DNA of 23,692 bases, taken from positions 1 through 23,692 of the forward strand of contig CAIIXF020000081.1 in assembly GCA_903813345.2 (NCBI GenBank), written 5' to 3'. Both the position numbers and the translations under genes were made by a program. How positions within the stretch are numbered: the stretch's first letter is position 1; each line of letters opens with the position of its first letter. The stretch comes from Owenia fusiformis (lineage: Eukaryota > Annelida > Polychaeta > Sabellida > Oweniidae). The notes beneath the pieces were generated by a model that was given only the letters and a program-made list of their open reading frames with translations, made no database searches and was not told the origin of the DNA. Below are positions 10,969 through 20,033 of the stretch, piece after piece.

Positions 10969-11167
10969 TCTTAAACAATTATTCCCTGAATAGGAGTATT
11001 GAATGACGTACACATGTGCCAAATATAAGGAAGTAGTTCTTCAAAATAACAAAGACATGAGGAAAATGAAGGGTTTCTGGTTTTTTTTACAACTCTGTAT
11101 GTTGTCAAAATTTTTGAGCAGGTTATACCCTTTCTAATATAGTTTGGAAAATGGTCACAACACAATG
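10969..11167. other. Short spacer, nothing recognised
   Basis: Unique-looking AT-rich sequence between the 5.8-kb element and the TA-flanked MITE. No gene or repeat is supported. Confidence 0.4.
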
Positions 11168-11169
11168 TA

Positions 11170-11806
11170 CAGGGTGTCCCGAAAGTATGGGCCCCCCTAG
11201 GCAGACATATTCCAGTGTCCTCATAGTATGTGTCATATATCAATTTAAAGCTTGTCCAAAGTTACATTGATTTGCCAAGTATCATGGTTTAACTCCCAAA
11301 TGGGAAAAACAGTCATTTTAAAAGTTAGTGTTTTGTCAAAATAAAGTTCAATTTTACACCACATTACTAGTCAATGTGTCCCCCCTTGACCGTGTTAACA
11401 GCGGCAATTATTTTCAGATATGACCTTAAAAGTCCTTCAAATAGGAGTGTGTAACTTTATAACCCTCTTAAAACCTGTTAAGGGACTTTAGATGAGTTTT
11501 CTTAGAGTTTCTACCCTCACCGTTCTCTTTTTCCAACTCAATATCCATCCAATCCGAAAAGAATTGCTGCTGTTAAGATGGCCCAAGAGGACACATTGAC
11601 TAGTGATTTGGTGTAAAATTGAACTTAATTTTGACCAAACACTAAACTTTTAAATACCTGTACTTTTTTCACATTTGAGAGTTGAACCATGATACTTGGT
11701 GAATCAATGTAACTTTGGATAAGCTTTAAAATGATATATGACACATACTATGACGACACTGGTATATGTCTGCCTAGGAGAGACCCCATACTTTCGGGAC
11801 ACCCTG
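11170..11806. mobile_element. 637-bp MITE with long inverted ends and TA duplication (Tc1/mariner type)
   Basis: The ends CAGGGTGTCCCGAAAGTATG (11170 inwards) and the complement ending at 11806 are identical over 20 bp and stay similar for about 220 bp. TA flanks both sides (11168-11169, 11807-11808). The approximately 190-bp centre codes for nothing recognisable. A TA duplication is the hallmark of Tc1/mariner insertion, so this is likely a non-autonomous derivative. It lies just downstream of the MADF-BESS gene. Confidence 0.85.
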
Positions 11807-11812
11807 TACATG

Positions 11813-12019
11813 CCAGTGCAACAAACTACCTTTGAGCAGCAGGGTTTGACACTGGCCACACTACAAACTAAGTCCAACTTGAATTAGATAGAAAGATGAA
11901 AGATCTGATAAGTTTTCGGCATGCTGGGACAGTAAACTACATAGTTTTGTAGTTTATTGATATGGTTGTAGTGTTGCCAGTGTCAAACCCTGTTGCTCAA
12001 AGGTAGTTTGTTGCACTGG
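11813..12019. repeat. Inverted repeat spanning the end of the MADF-BESS coding region
   Basis: The left arm at about 11813-11870 and the right arm at about 11963-12019 are inverted copies of about 57 bp with two or three mismatches, separated by roughly 90 bp. The right arm is the sense template of the last coding codons of the MADF-BESS gene, and the stop codon lies in the loop. The left arm is therefore an inverted duplicate of the gene's own 3' coding end. Confidence 0.9.
11953..11958 (-). terminator. AATAAA overlapping the MADF-BESS stop codon
   Basis: On the minus strand the gene ends CAATAAAC, so the stop TAA (11954-11956) lies inside a canonical AATAAA poly(A) signal. If it is used, cleavage would fall near 11925-11940, before the inverted arm at 11813-11870. 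No closer alternative was evaluated. Confidence 0.45.
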
Positions 12020-15000
12020 CACTGGGCAGGAAAGCCTACACTGCGCCTGAAAAATTGAATTTTGAATTTCATTTTTGACCCTATTGGATTCATTGTTTGG
12101 CATAAGCCTCAGTTCAGCTGCGACATATTTTCCAAAAGAGTCATTCGTATCTTGCTTCTCTGGAGCACAAAGTTTGTCAATTGCCTCCTTGCAATCCTTG
12201 AGAAATGTTTCATTAGACTCTGAGGTTGTTTTCCTCTTACGTTTTGATGGCACTTGTACTGCTGGAGCAACCTCATCAGCTGTTTCATTTTCAAGTTCAT
12301 CGATATCGCTTCCACTAGCGAAGCTCTCTCCTGTAAAACTCTCATCCTGTAAAAGCAATCATTAAAATATGAATAAATAATTGATACATAATTATACATC
12401 AATGCTCATTGGAGTGTTTGCCAGAAATTGTGATGTTTAACAAATTTTTTAAAATTTAAGTGCCCATGCAGCAATCAAATATGACACATATGGTTCATTC
12501 AATTTGACTGTTCAGTTTTGAAAATCATCGCTCAGTTCTACTGTTTTTTTAGATATTACTATTTTAGTAACATAAAGTAAGTAGCAAAAATAACATTCTG
12601 CCGAAGATTGACTTTTTTCTGGCAATGTTATGACAGTTAATGTAAATTATTACACAGTTTTCATGACTTCCAATACATGTATGTTTAAAATATCAATTTC
12701 TCACTACTCAGCTTAAAGTACATTCTGATCCTTTGAGAAAGTGCTTATCATATCACAAACTGTGATTTGTATATTTTCGCAAGATACTGTAAGTGAACCC
12801 TTGTTCATGTCACACCCATCATAGTTAAAGCCCCCATGCAATGTTTGAAAATATACTTTTATCATTTGTTTCCTTATTCATATCATTCATGACTTTAAAA
12901 ATTATTTCAGAGATTTTTAGAAAATATAAATATGCTAAACTTCAAAAATAAACCAATGTTGATTGTTTCATTAGGTTGAAAAGAAGAATAGAGTATGTTT
13001 TAATATTACTGTACCATTGGTTTCTGTGAGAACTAAATTTTTGAAATGCAGTTTTCTCTGAACTATTTTCATGCATGGGTGAGTTTATTTCTTGCTAAAT
13101 CACAGGGGTGGATCTGGGAACCAACAAGGGGGAGGGACAAATTTTAGGTCAGAGAAAAAATATCCAGTAAAACAATTTTGGGCCCCTAAACCCAAAAGTG
13201 GGCACAAATTTTGTTATTTTAATGCCCATTTTCTTCAAAATTTGGCCTGAAATTAACCCTCTCCCCAGATCCACCAGTGAAGTTGATTATAGCGAAAAAA
13301 TCTGTGAATGCTATACATTGGTGTGAAGTATCGCTTATTAAATGATATGTGTGAACTCTAAAATTGATATTTACATTTTAACTTTACTGACTGTTCTTTC
13401 AAAAATTACAGAGCATGTTGAGGGCACTACAATAAATTAACACCTTGATATAGAGTACATGTACCTGTTGTTACATTTATGCACTTGAAACTTGAAATGT
13501 GCCTCCCTTGTTTTATATTCACCCCTGGGTCCTGTGATGACTTTTGCCAACAGTTACTAACTTTTAGATGTGGTTTTAGAAACCAATGAATGAAAATCAA
13601 TAAACTAGCTAGTAAGGAAATGATACATGGCTCTACCAAAGAAACTTACCAAAGATATGTTTGACTTTGACTGTCTCATCACCCCTTGGTCCTTTAGAAA
13701 TGAAAGGCTTTCGTAAAAAGTCCACGTGGGTTTGTAGATGTCAGCAGTCCCTGACCCACTCTTATAGCTCTTCCCCACCTTTTCCTTTTCCTTTCTGTAT
13801 TGCCTCTTGAGGTTGTTCCATGTGTGTTTTATAGCATCAATGGTAACAGATTTGCCTATAAATATATAAAGAAAACACAAGATGAACAATATTGCACGGA
13901 TATTGAGGCAATTATTCAGGCAAAAATTGTCTCATGTCTTCAATCAAATGGTTATTATAGTCCAGTAAAACTTTCTAAATGGAACACCTCAGGAGTCTGG
14001 AAATGGAACACCTTGCAAGTTCAGTTCAGTATGAAGTCACTTGAAAAGTGCTTAACTTTGTCACTACAGAAAACATTGCAATATAGATAAATAATAAAAA
14101 ATTAGTACCATGGGTACTGGGCTCACATGGTGTTGCTCAAAAGTGAATGATGGCTAAAATGAAAGAAAATAAAAAAACTGATATAATTTTTTGGCCGTTT
14201 TTTTGTAACAAAATTATTTCATACAACTACTCTTTACAAAGACATGGCTTTTTAAAATGCAGGACACCTGAAATTATTCGTAAAGCTAGGAAAAGGGCAA
14301 AAAGTTACTTTCACAAGACAAAAATGGTGGCCGTTTTGAAAATAGGTGAGCATGGACATGGATTTTTACAATGCAGGACATCTGAAATTATTTGTAAAGC
14401 TAGGAAATGGGTCAAAACTGAATTTCGCGAGACGAAAATAGCGGCCATTTTGAAAATAGGCAAGCTTTTGAACCAGGAGTCATAGGGGAGTTTTCTGTAT
14501 TGATGTTGAACAGAAATAACTTAAAACAGGAATCATATCGACAGCCCAATTGAAAAAAGCCTATGGAAAATCATCTCCAATTATCACCTAACTTACTATT
14601 GATAATTAGGTGAAAGTTAGGTGTAAAAATTCACATGCAAATGAGCTAATTATCAACTTAATTAACGCTTAATTTACAACTTAATTAACGATTAACTACC
14701 ATCAATATGCAAATGAGCTATTTACGTAAATTAGTTGAAAGTTAGTTGTAAGTTTGATGTAAGTTAATCTCTAATTATCACCTAACTTACTATTGATAAT
14801 TAGTTGAAAGTTAGGTTTAAGTCAGATTTGTGACATCTCAAAAATAACTCACTTCTTTTTTGCTTCTCTTCACTCGGATATTTTTGCTTCATCTTGAACT
14901 ATTTTGTGACGGAATATTCATCTTAATTAAGATCTTTCAGAACAGACAACATTGAACTTGAACTATTGAAATTTCACAGCAAGAGGAGGGAAAACCCCAT

Positions 15001-18000
15001 GATTCAATTGATGACATACAATTTCCTCCTTCGCACACCTCCTTTTGTCGAAAACGTACCCTCCATCTTGGTTTTCAAAGTTTTCAAATTGACCTAGTTT
15101 TAAACCAATCAACGATCGACTCACTAAACCAATCAGCGACGATGTCATCTCAATACAGATTTACATTATAAGCGTATGTCATCTTTGAACCCTGGGGTTT
15201 CTCCCCCTCTTTTTTAAAGCTATTCTATTTTGCAAATTTTTAAGATTCATGAAAAGCATGTGAAAACACATCATTATTGCCATCAACAACTAAAATCAGA
15301 ACACAAACATTAGACTATAATGTTACATAATAAGGACGTAACAGATATAATCAAAAATATGTTTTGAAATGTCTTTGATCTAACAATCATTATTTAGAAG
15401 AGCACATTTAGATTACTTGTAAAATATAGGTAACCCATGTTAGTACCTAAATTGCATTCTAGGATTAATATTATATGATCTGATTCAAAAAGATTTTTAA
15501 ATTCATAAACATTTCAGACAGAAGTGTGAATAAGATTAAACATACATTTTATTCATGTTCTACATACCCTTATAATAATGTTGACCAAATTTCATGGTAG
15601 TATACGCACCATTCACGTTGTAATTCTCAATTTTATGAGAGAAATATCTCTCACATGTTTTCTTTTTCCACCATCTTGAAATTAAATTTAGGTGGTTTGT
15701 ATTTCTAAATCATGGGCCTAATTTACGACTAATTATCATTATAATCATCCTATATGTTAACTATCAACCAATAATCTACTTCAGAACAAAAACGTTTTAA
15801 TTTACCACTTACTATCACCCTCAAACATTTCATTTCTTAATTATCAACTAAAAATCATAAATCAGCATTATTGTAAGTAAATTTACGTTGAACTTGCTAC
15901 TGATAATTAGGCCATAATTATCATTGATTTAATTAACGCTTAACTTTAATTCCAATTGCCAGCAGAATTGTTGATAATTAGTTGTAAATTAGTTGGTAAT
16001 TAGTTTTATTTTTCAATTGGGAGGTTTTATTACGGGCCACTATTGTTGACGGAAAAGTGTATTTTGAGTCAGATGGACAAATCAATGTTAACTAAAATGG
16101 TTGAAAATAAAAAAAAAACAGATATGATTTTTTGCTGATTTTCTGTAACAAAATTATTTCATATCACTACTCTTCACATTGACATGGATTTTAACAATGC
16201 AGGACACCTGACATTATTTGTAAAGCTAGGAAATGGGTCAAAAATGAATTTCACGAGACAAAAATGGCGGCCATCTTGAAAATAGGCGAGTTTTTGAACC
16301 AGGAGTCAGAGGGGAGTTTTCTGTATTGATGTTGAACAAAAATAACTGAAAATGGGAATCCTATCGACAGAGGTTTTTAAAACGTGCCACTATTGTTGAC
16401 GGACGGACGGACGCACGAACGCACGGACAGACGGACAAGTGAGTGATTGCAAAAGCTCACCATGTGAGCTAATAATAAAAAGGATGGCAGTAAGCGTATG
16501 GTCAGGCAAGATGCAAGAGTATTATAAAGAGAAATCTGTCAAAAGTCACTTCTTATAAAATACTATTTATGGAATTGCTTGGACTTCGGTCTATGGTTCT
16601 ACACAGGTGGTAGATACCATTTCCTGTCAGATTGATATTGGGAACTGTTTCTATACCAGAAATACAGTTACAAGTTTATTCAATCACACATATACGCCTT
16701 GCAGTTTCACTCCTTGACTTCTATAGAATTTGAATAATATTACAAAGTAATGCAGGGCTGTCAACTTGGGACCACCTAATATGAGTGACTTACAAATGTT
16801 GGACACCGAAGTCCAAATCTGAACACTTTTGTCCAAATTTTGAACACCTTTGGCCAACTTTTAAACACCTTTGGCCAAAGAGCACCTTTGCTAAACTTTT
16901 ATAACCTCAAATTTTTCGCGCTATAGATATTCTGGCACAACTATGGTTATGGTAAATCTTGTGCAAGTATCTGGCGTAACCTTGGATCATTTCATTTAGT
17001 CATCTGTTGCAAGACTTATACCTGGCACAAATGTAACCATGTCATTTAGTGTTTTTAAGTTTCGCAAGGATCCAGGTATGACCGTGGTTATGTTATTGTG
17101 AAAACCTGGTATAACCGTGACAATGCTATATTATATTGCAAGGACTGTCGTGACTGTGGTAATGTCAAAGCCTGATATGACCAAGCCTGATATGACCGTG
17201 ACAATGCTGTATTATATTGCAAGACCCGTCACAACCTTGGTGATTTTAAAGACAGCCAGGTATGACCATGGCAATGGCTGTAAGGCCTGACATGACCGTG
17301 GTGGTGTCAGTGACAATGGTTGCAAGGTCTGTCATGATCATGGGAATGTTAAAGCATGATATGAGAATACATGAGAATACTGCAATGAAAAATACTATCA
17401 TTTAAAGGGGAAACAAGGACTGTAGAAAGAAATACACAAGACATGTCACGACCGTGGTAATGTTTAAGCAGAATATGGCCATGCTAATGGTTATATTAAA
17501 TGACAATTGGTAGCATGAGAATAATGTAATGAAAAATATTATCATTTAAAGGGGCAACAAGGACTGTAGAGAGAAATATATAAGGCATGCCATGGCAGTG
17601 GTAATGTTAAAGCAGGATATGACCATGCTAATGGTTATATTAAATGACAATTGGTAGCATGAGAATAATGTAATGAAAAATATTATCATTTAAAGGGGCA
17701 ACAAGGACTGTAGAGAGAAATATATAAGGCATGCCATGACAGTGGTAATGTTAAAGCAGGATATGACCATGCTAATGGTTATATTAAATGACAATTGGTA
17801 GCATGAGAATAATGTAATAATAAATATTATAATTTACCTTAATACGTAAATCTAGAGTACTATACATGTGCAATTGTGCATGGTACTCACATACGTTATA
17901 CATAAAATAAAAGACATAAAATTTTAGATTCATTTTAACTCATAATTCATTTCCACAAACTATGATTCTAATCTTATTCATGAACGTTCGATTGGATAAC

Positions 18001-18868
18001 ACATACTTTCTGTGATTATCAATTACCAAGGTAGAAACTACGCTAATAACAGCAAGAGGCAAAAAATAAAATAAGCCATAAATGTTTTACATTAAATGTC
18101 TTACAGGTCACACCAGGCTTTCACGATTACACTACCTTGGTCATGGCTGGATCCTTGTGCAACTTAAAAACACTAAATAACATGGTGACGGTTGTGTCAG
18201 GCATAAATCTTGCAACAGATGGGGTCTCCATTTAGTGCTGTTTTTCAAAATTGGGCGGAAGCTTCAAATAAAAAGCAATTTAAAGCTCTTTTCTTCTGTC
18301 TAATGGTTCTATTTTTATTGGTTATAGGGGGATTACATTATGTATGCCCATGCCTGTACGAAACCCATGACTAAATTCCTGTTTTTCTGATGATGGGCAA
18401 CAAGACACTTGGACGATATATACATGTAGCTATAGTATTTCCATGTTCTCAGTACACCATTACATACATGTAGAATCAAATGGATGCACATATACTGAAT
18501 GTAATTTTGATACAAAATTTGAATGAAAAAATGTTACAAAAACGTAAATTTCTTTCAAAAGAATATATATGATAACAGGAATGATACAATAGGTGTGCAA
18601 TTCACACACAAATGGAGCAATAACACGGGACATTGATTGAATTGAAATAAATACCATACGAGAAAACATTTTTTGTGCAGCCATCGATTATCTTACCATT
18701 TTCATCCTTAATGCTAGCCATGATACTGGATAGCGCAGCATCCCTTGCGTCCCTGTCATGGTAAGATGAGGCTTTTACGTCCCAGAGGCTTGGGGACATT
18801 TTATAGTACTCAATAAGCTCCTTCTTTTGAGAATATGTTAGCTTCGGCAATTTTGAAGTTGACGCCAT
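11954..18868 (-). CDS. MADF-BESS domain DNA-binding protein, three exons, complete
   Basis: Minus-strand exons 18868-18697, 13855-13650 and 12346-11954 join in phase (donors GTAAGA and GTAAGT; acceptors TTTATAG and TTTACAG), encoding 256 residues. Exons 1 and 2 form a MADF (Myb/SANT-like) domain: KKELIEYYKMSPSLWDVK, then after the join DAIKHTWNNLKRQYRKEKEK and a closing WTFYESLSFLKD. Exon 3 has an acidic stretch, the basic patch PSKRKRKTT (likely nuclear signal) and a BESS motif in SFGKYVAAELRLMPNN...NEIQNSIFQ, ending in a Gln-rich tail. MADF-BESS proteins are transcription regulators; MADF proteins are also encoded by or derived from PIF/Harbinger transposons as partners of the nuclease. I chose the ATG at 18868 because MADF homology starts a few residues later and upstream sequence is a 10-bp repeat. 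Intron 1 is 4.8 kb and full of mobile DNA. Whether this is a host gene or element gene is open. Confidence 0.9.
12925..13390. repeat. Dispersed repeat, copy 1 (interrupted)
   Basis: This is similar to 19285-19580 in the same orientation. Shared landmarks include CCAATGTTGATTGT / CTAATGTTGATTGT, GTACCATTGGTTTCT and ATGCTATACATTGGT / ATGCTATGCATTGGT. The copy is split by the MITE at 13102-13279. No coding capacity is seen. Confidence 0.7.
13102..13279. mobile_element. Small MITE with GGTGGATCTGGG ends
   Basis: The left end ACAGGGGTGGATCTGGG and the right end CCCCAGATCCACCAGTG are inverted copies over about 14 bp around a centre of about 150 bp. It interrupts a repeat whose other copy (19285-19580) lacks it, supporting insertion as a unit. 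The precise target duplication is unclear. Confidence 0.65.
14545..16021. mobile_element. 1.48-kb element with CCCAATTGAAAAA ends and subterminal TTGATAATTAG motifs
   Basis: CCCAATTGAAAAA at 14545 and its near-perfect complement ending at 16021 border sequence absent from the second copy of the host repeat, where CGACAG and AGGTTT are adjacent (16365-16376). The 200-300 bp next to each end hold about ten copies of GATAATTAG or its complement CTAATTATC. Repeated subterminal motifs of this kind typically serve as transposase binding sites. No transposase is encoded. No target duplication is visible beyond at most AG. Confidence 0.78.
15060..15133 (-). promoter_or_regulatory. Possible promoter with two CCAAT boxes and a YY1-like start
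   Basis: On the minus strand, two ATTGGTT boxes (complements of CCAAT at 15129-15133 and 15105-15109) precede CCAAGATGGAGG, a YY1-like sequence containing an ATG (15066-15064), and then GGTACGT, which could act as a splice donor. The repeated CCAATCA(A/G)CGA context fits NF-Y. It sits inside the 1.48-kb element. No downstream exon was found, so this is a weak candidate. Confidence 0.25.
16061..16470 (+). repeat. Dispersed repeat, copy B, uninterrupted
   Basis: The same family as the split copy just upstream, here without the insertion, so it shows the empty-site sequence. It ends in a GACG-type microsatellite (about 16398-16436) and a short hairpin, AGCTCAC-CAT-GTGAGCT (16454-16470), followed by an A-rich run. 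That tail organisation suggests the 3' end of a dispersed element family. Confidence 0.7.
16790..16895. repeat. Short degenerate repeats around ACACCTTTGGCCAA
   Basis: GAACACTTTTGTCCAA, GAACACCTTTGGCCAA and AAACACCTTTGGCCAA follow one another at intervals of about 20 bp. Function is unknown; it is probably a local expansion next to the inverted-repeat unit that follows. Confidence 0.55.
17001..18221. mobile_element. Inverted-repeat unit carrying a tandem array
   Basis: The left arm 17001-17125 (starting CATCTGTTGCAAGA, with TTTAGTGTTTTTAAGTT and AAGGATCCAG) is inverted at about 18100-18221. The arms are about 120 bp and roughly 80% alike by eye. Between them are degenerate TATGACCGTGG-type repeats (17080-17350) and a 144-bp array. 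No coding sequence is seen. It is probably a non-autonomous element or a remnant of one. Confidence 0.6.
17369..17825. repeat. 144-bp tandem array, three units plus a partial one
   Basis: Units begin near 17369, 17513, 17657 and 17801. TGACAATTGG recurs at 17501, 17645 and 17789, exactly 144 bp apart. Units 2 and 3 are almost identical, while unit 1 is diverged, which suggests recent amplification from one side. Each contains ATTTAAAGGGG and GGACTGTAGA. Confidence 0.88.
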
Positions 18869-18881
18869 TTTGATCGAACAA

Positions 18882-18904
18882 GTCACATGACACGTCATAT
18901 GACC
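18882..18904 (-). promoter_or_regulatory. E-box/CRE-like cluster upstream of the MADF-BESS start
   Basis: GTCACATGAC followed by ACGTCATATGAC lies 14-36 bp upstream of the start codon. GTCACATGAC matches bHLH-zip (MITF/USF-type) sites and the ACGTCA core matches ATF/CREB sites. The start itself, CAAAATGGCG, resembles a YY1-type initiator, common in TATA-less promoters. Motif reading only. Confidence 0.4.
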
Positions 18905-18906
18905 AA

Positions 18907-19215
18907 AAGTCCCACGAGGTCCCATGGAAAGAATGAACATGTTCATTCTTGATGGGACTTGATGGGACTCCGTGGGATTTTGCCCCATCTTGCCCCATCG
19001 AGTCCCATCGAGTCCCACCGAGTCCCACCGAGTCCCACGTGGGACTTCATGGGACCTCGTGGGACCTCATGGGACCTCGTGGGACTCGATGGGGCAAGAT
19101 GGGGCAAAATCCCACGAAGTCCCATGGAGTCCCACGGACTTCATGGGGCAAAATCCCAAAAGGTCCCACGAGGTCCCACGCAATGTTAAGTCTATGGAGG
19201 TCCCAACTTGCCCCA
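18907..19215. repeat. Palindromic array of 10-bp GTGGGACTCG-like units
   Basis: Units such as GTCCCACGAG, GTCCCATCGA and GTCCCACCGA repeat about every 10 bp. The orientation flips at CCCACGTGGG (centre near 19038), making arms of roughly 70 bp that include TTTTGCCCCATCTTGCCCCA and its complement. Several overlapping frames stay open here on both strands simply because the repeat lacks stops; they are not genes. It begins about 40 bp upstream of the MADF-BESS start codon. Confidence 0.85.
18929..18950. repeat. Perfect 22-bp palindrome
   Basis: The core GAATGAACATGTTCATTC (18931-18948) is extended by AA on the left and TT on the right. The central GAACATGTTC fits the p53-type half-site pattern and also resembles steroid-receptor elements. 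GTCCCAT and ATGGGAC flank it, so it is the tip of a larger inverted structure. Confidence 0.75.
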
Positions 19216-19284
19216 TTGGTGTATACCGGGCTTAAGGTAACAAAAACTTTTTGAAAAAAATTGAATTTTTTTTTCGATGTCAAT

Positions 19285-19580
19285 CTATTCTAAATATGCT
19301 AGACTTTCATAAAAAACTAATGTTGATTGTCTAACCAGGTTAAAAGGAAGAATAAATTATGTTTTAGATATCATTGTACCATTGGTTTCTATGAGAACTA
19401 AAATTTTGAAATGCATTTTTCTCAGAACCATTTTCATGCACTGATAAGTTCATTTCTCGCTTGTTTATCAACCGATTTTCTTAATTTTTTCGGCAAAAAA
19501 CATGGGAGGATGAATGCTATGCATTGGTATGAATTGTGGCTAATTAGAAGATATGAGTGACCTCTAAAAGTTGGTTTTAA
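19285..19580. repeat. Dispersed repeat, copy 2
   Basis: A relative of 12925-13390 in the same orientation, without the MITE. Where copy 1 carries the MITE, this copy has other sequence (about 19463-19500). No coding signal. Confidence 0.65.
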
Positions 19581-19728
19581 ATAAATTCACAAATTTTGGA
19601 ACAAAAAGTCTATCAAAAACCACTTTTTGAAATTAAAAAAAAAGTTTCACATATCACACTTTGATAACATTGGGTAAGACTACAATATAAGCCAAAGTGG
19701 TTTAAACTTTACATGGGGCCTTTAATGA

Positions 19729-19853
19729 TTTAAGCCCTACTGGACTTAGTGCAATGTGGAATGACTATTCCTTGAAGGTTTTGCTTTCCAAAATTTGCAA
19801 GAGATACGCAGCATCATGGTCATTCCAAAATGCATTGAGTCTTGGGCTTAGAT
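19729..19853. mobile_element. Small fold-back, about 125 bp
   Basis: The left arm (AAGCCC at 19732, then TGCAATGTGGAATGACTAT) and the right arm (complement AAGCCC..TGCATTTTGGAATGACCAT, 19813-19853) are imperfect inverted copies of about 40 bp around a 40-bp loop. Probably MITE-like. Confidence 0.55.
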
Positions 19854-20033
19854 TCTTTTCACACATTGCAAAATATTTTTTACCTGTAACTTAAAAGATA
19901 CGACATCGCTAAAAGAATATGTTGTCAATTAAACGACTTTCGCAAGGCTAAAGTGGACAAAGCATCAACTTCAATTTTTAGAGCCAAAGTTGTCACCTTG
20001 ACAACCACATAAAGAATGACCTTGGATGCTGTG

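Larger units (their letters stand above)
12347..13649 (-). other. Intron 2 of the MADF-BESS gene
   Basis: Between exon 3 and exon 2 there is no coding signal. 12925-13390 is a copy of a dispersed repeat, itself interrupted by a small MITE at 13102-13279. 12376-12920 is AT-rich sequence in which I recognise nothing. Confidence 0.7.
14140..16060 (+). repeat. Dispersed repeat, copy A, split by an insertion
   Basis: The left piece 14140-14544 and right piece 16022-16060 together match 16061-16400. Landmarks are ATGCAGGACA, TAAAGCTAGGAAA, AAAATAGGC, AACCAGGAGTCA and CACTATTGTTGACGG. The left piece also has an internal duplication of about 117 bp (14240-14345 and 14355-14460). A 112-residue open frame at 14147-14485 is a by-product of these repeats. 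The right piece leads directly into the second copy, so the two copies were head-to-tail before the insertion. Confidence 0.75.
13856..18696 (-). other. Intron 1 of the MADF-BESS gene, filled with repeats
   Basis: This 4.8-kb intron splits the MADF domain. It holds the dispersed repeat copies (14140-14544 with 16022-16060, and 16061-16470), a 1.48-kb inserted element (14545-16021) and an inverted-repeat unit with a 144-bp array (17001-18221). I see nothing in 13900-14140, 16480-16780 or 18240-18690. Confidence 0.75.

Noticed and set aside
14147-14485. 112-residue open frame on the + strand
   Set aside because: It spans two internal copies of a non-coding dispersed repeat also found at 16061-16400, where the frame is not kept.
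18949-19254. Overlapping open frames on both strands with Pro/Ser/Trp-rich translations
   Set aside because: They are translations of the 10-bp palindromic repeat, which happens to lack stop codons in several frames; there is no family signature.
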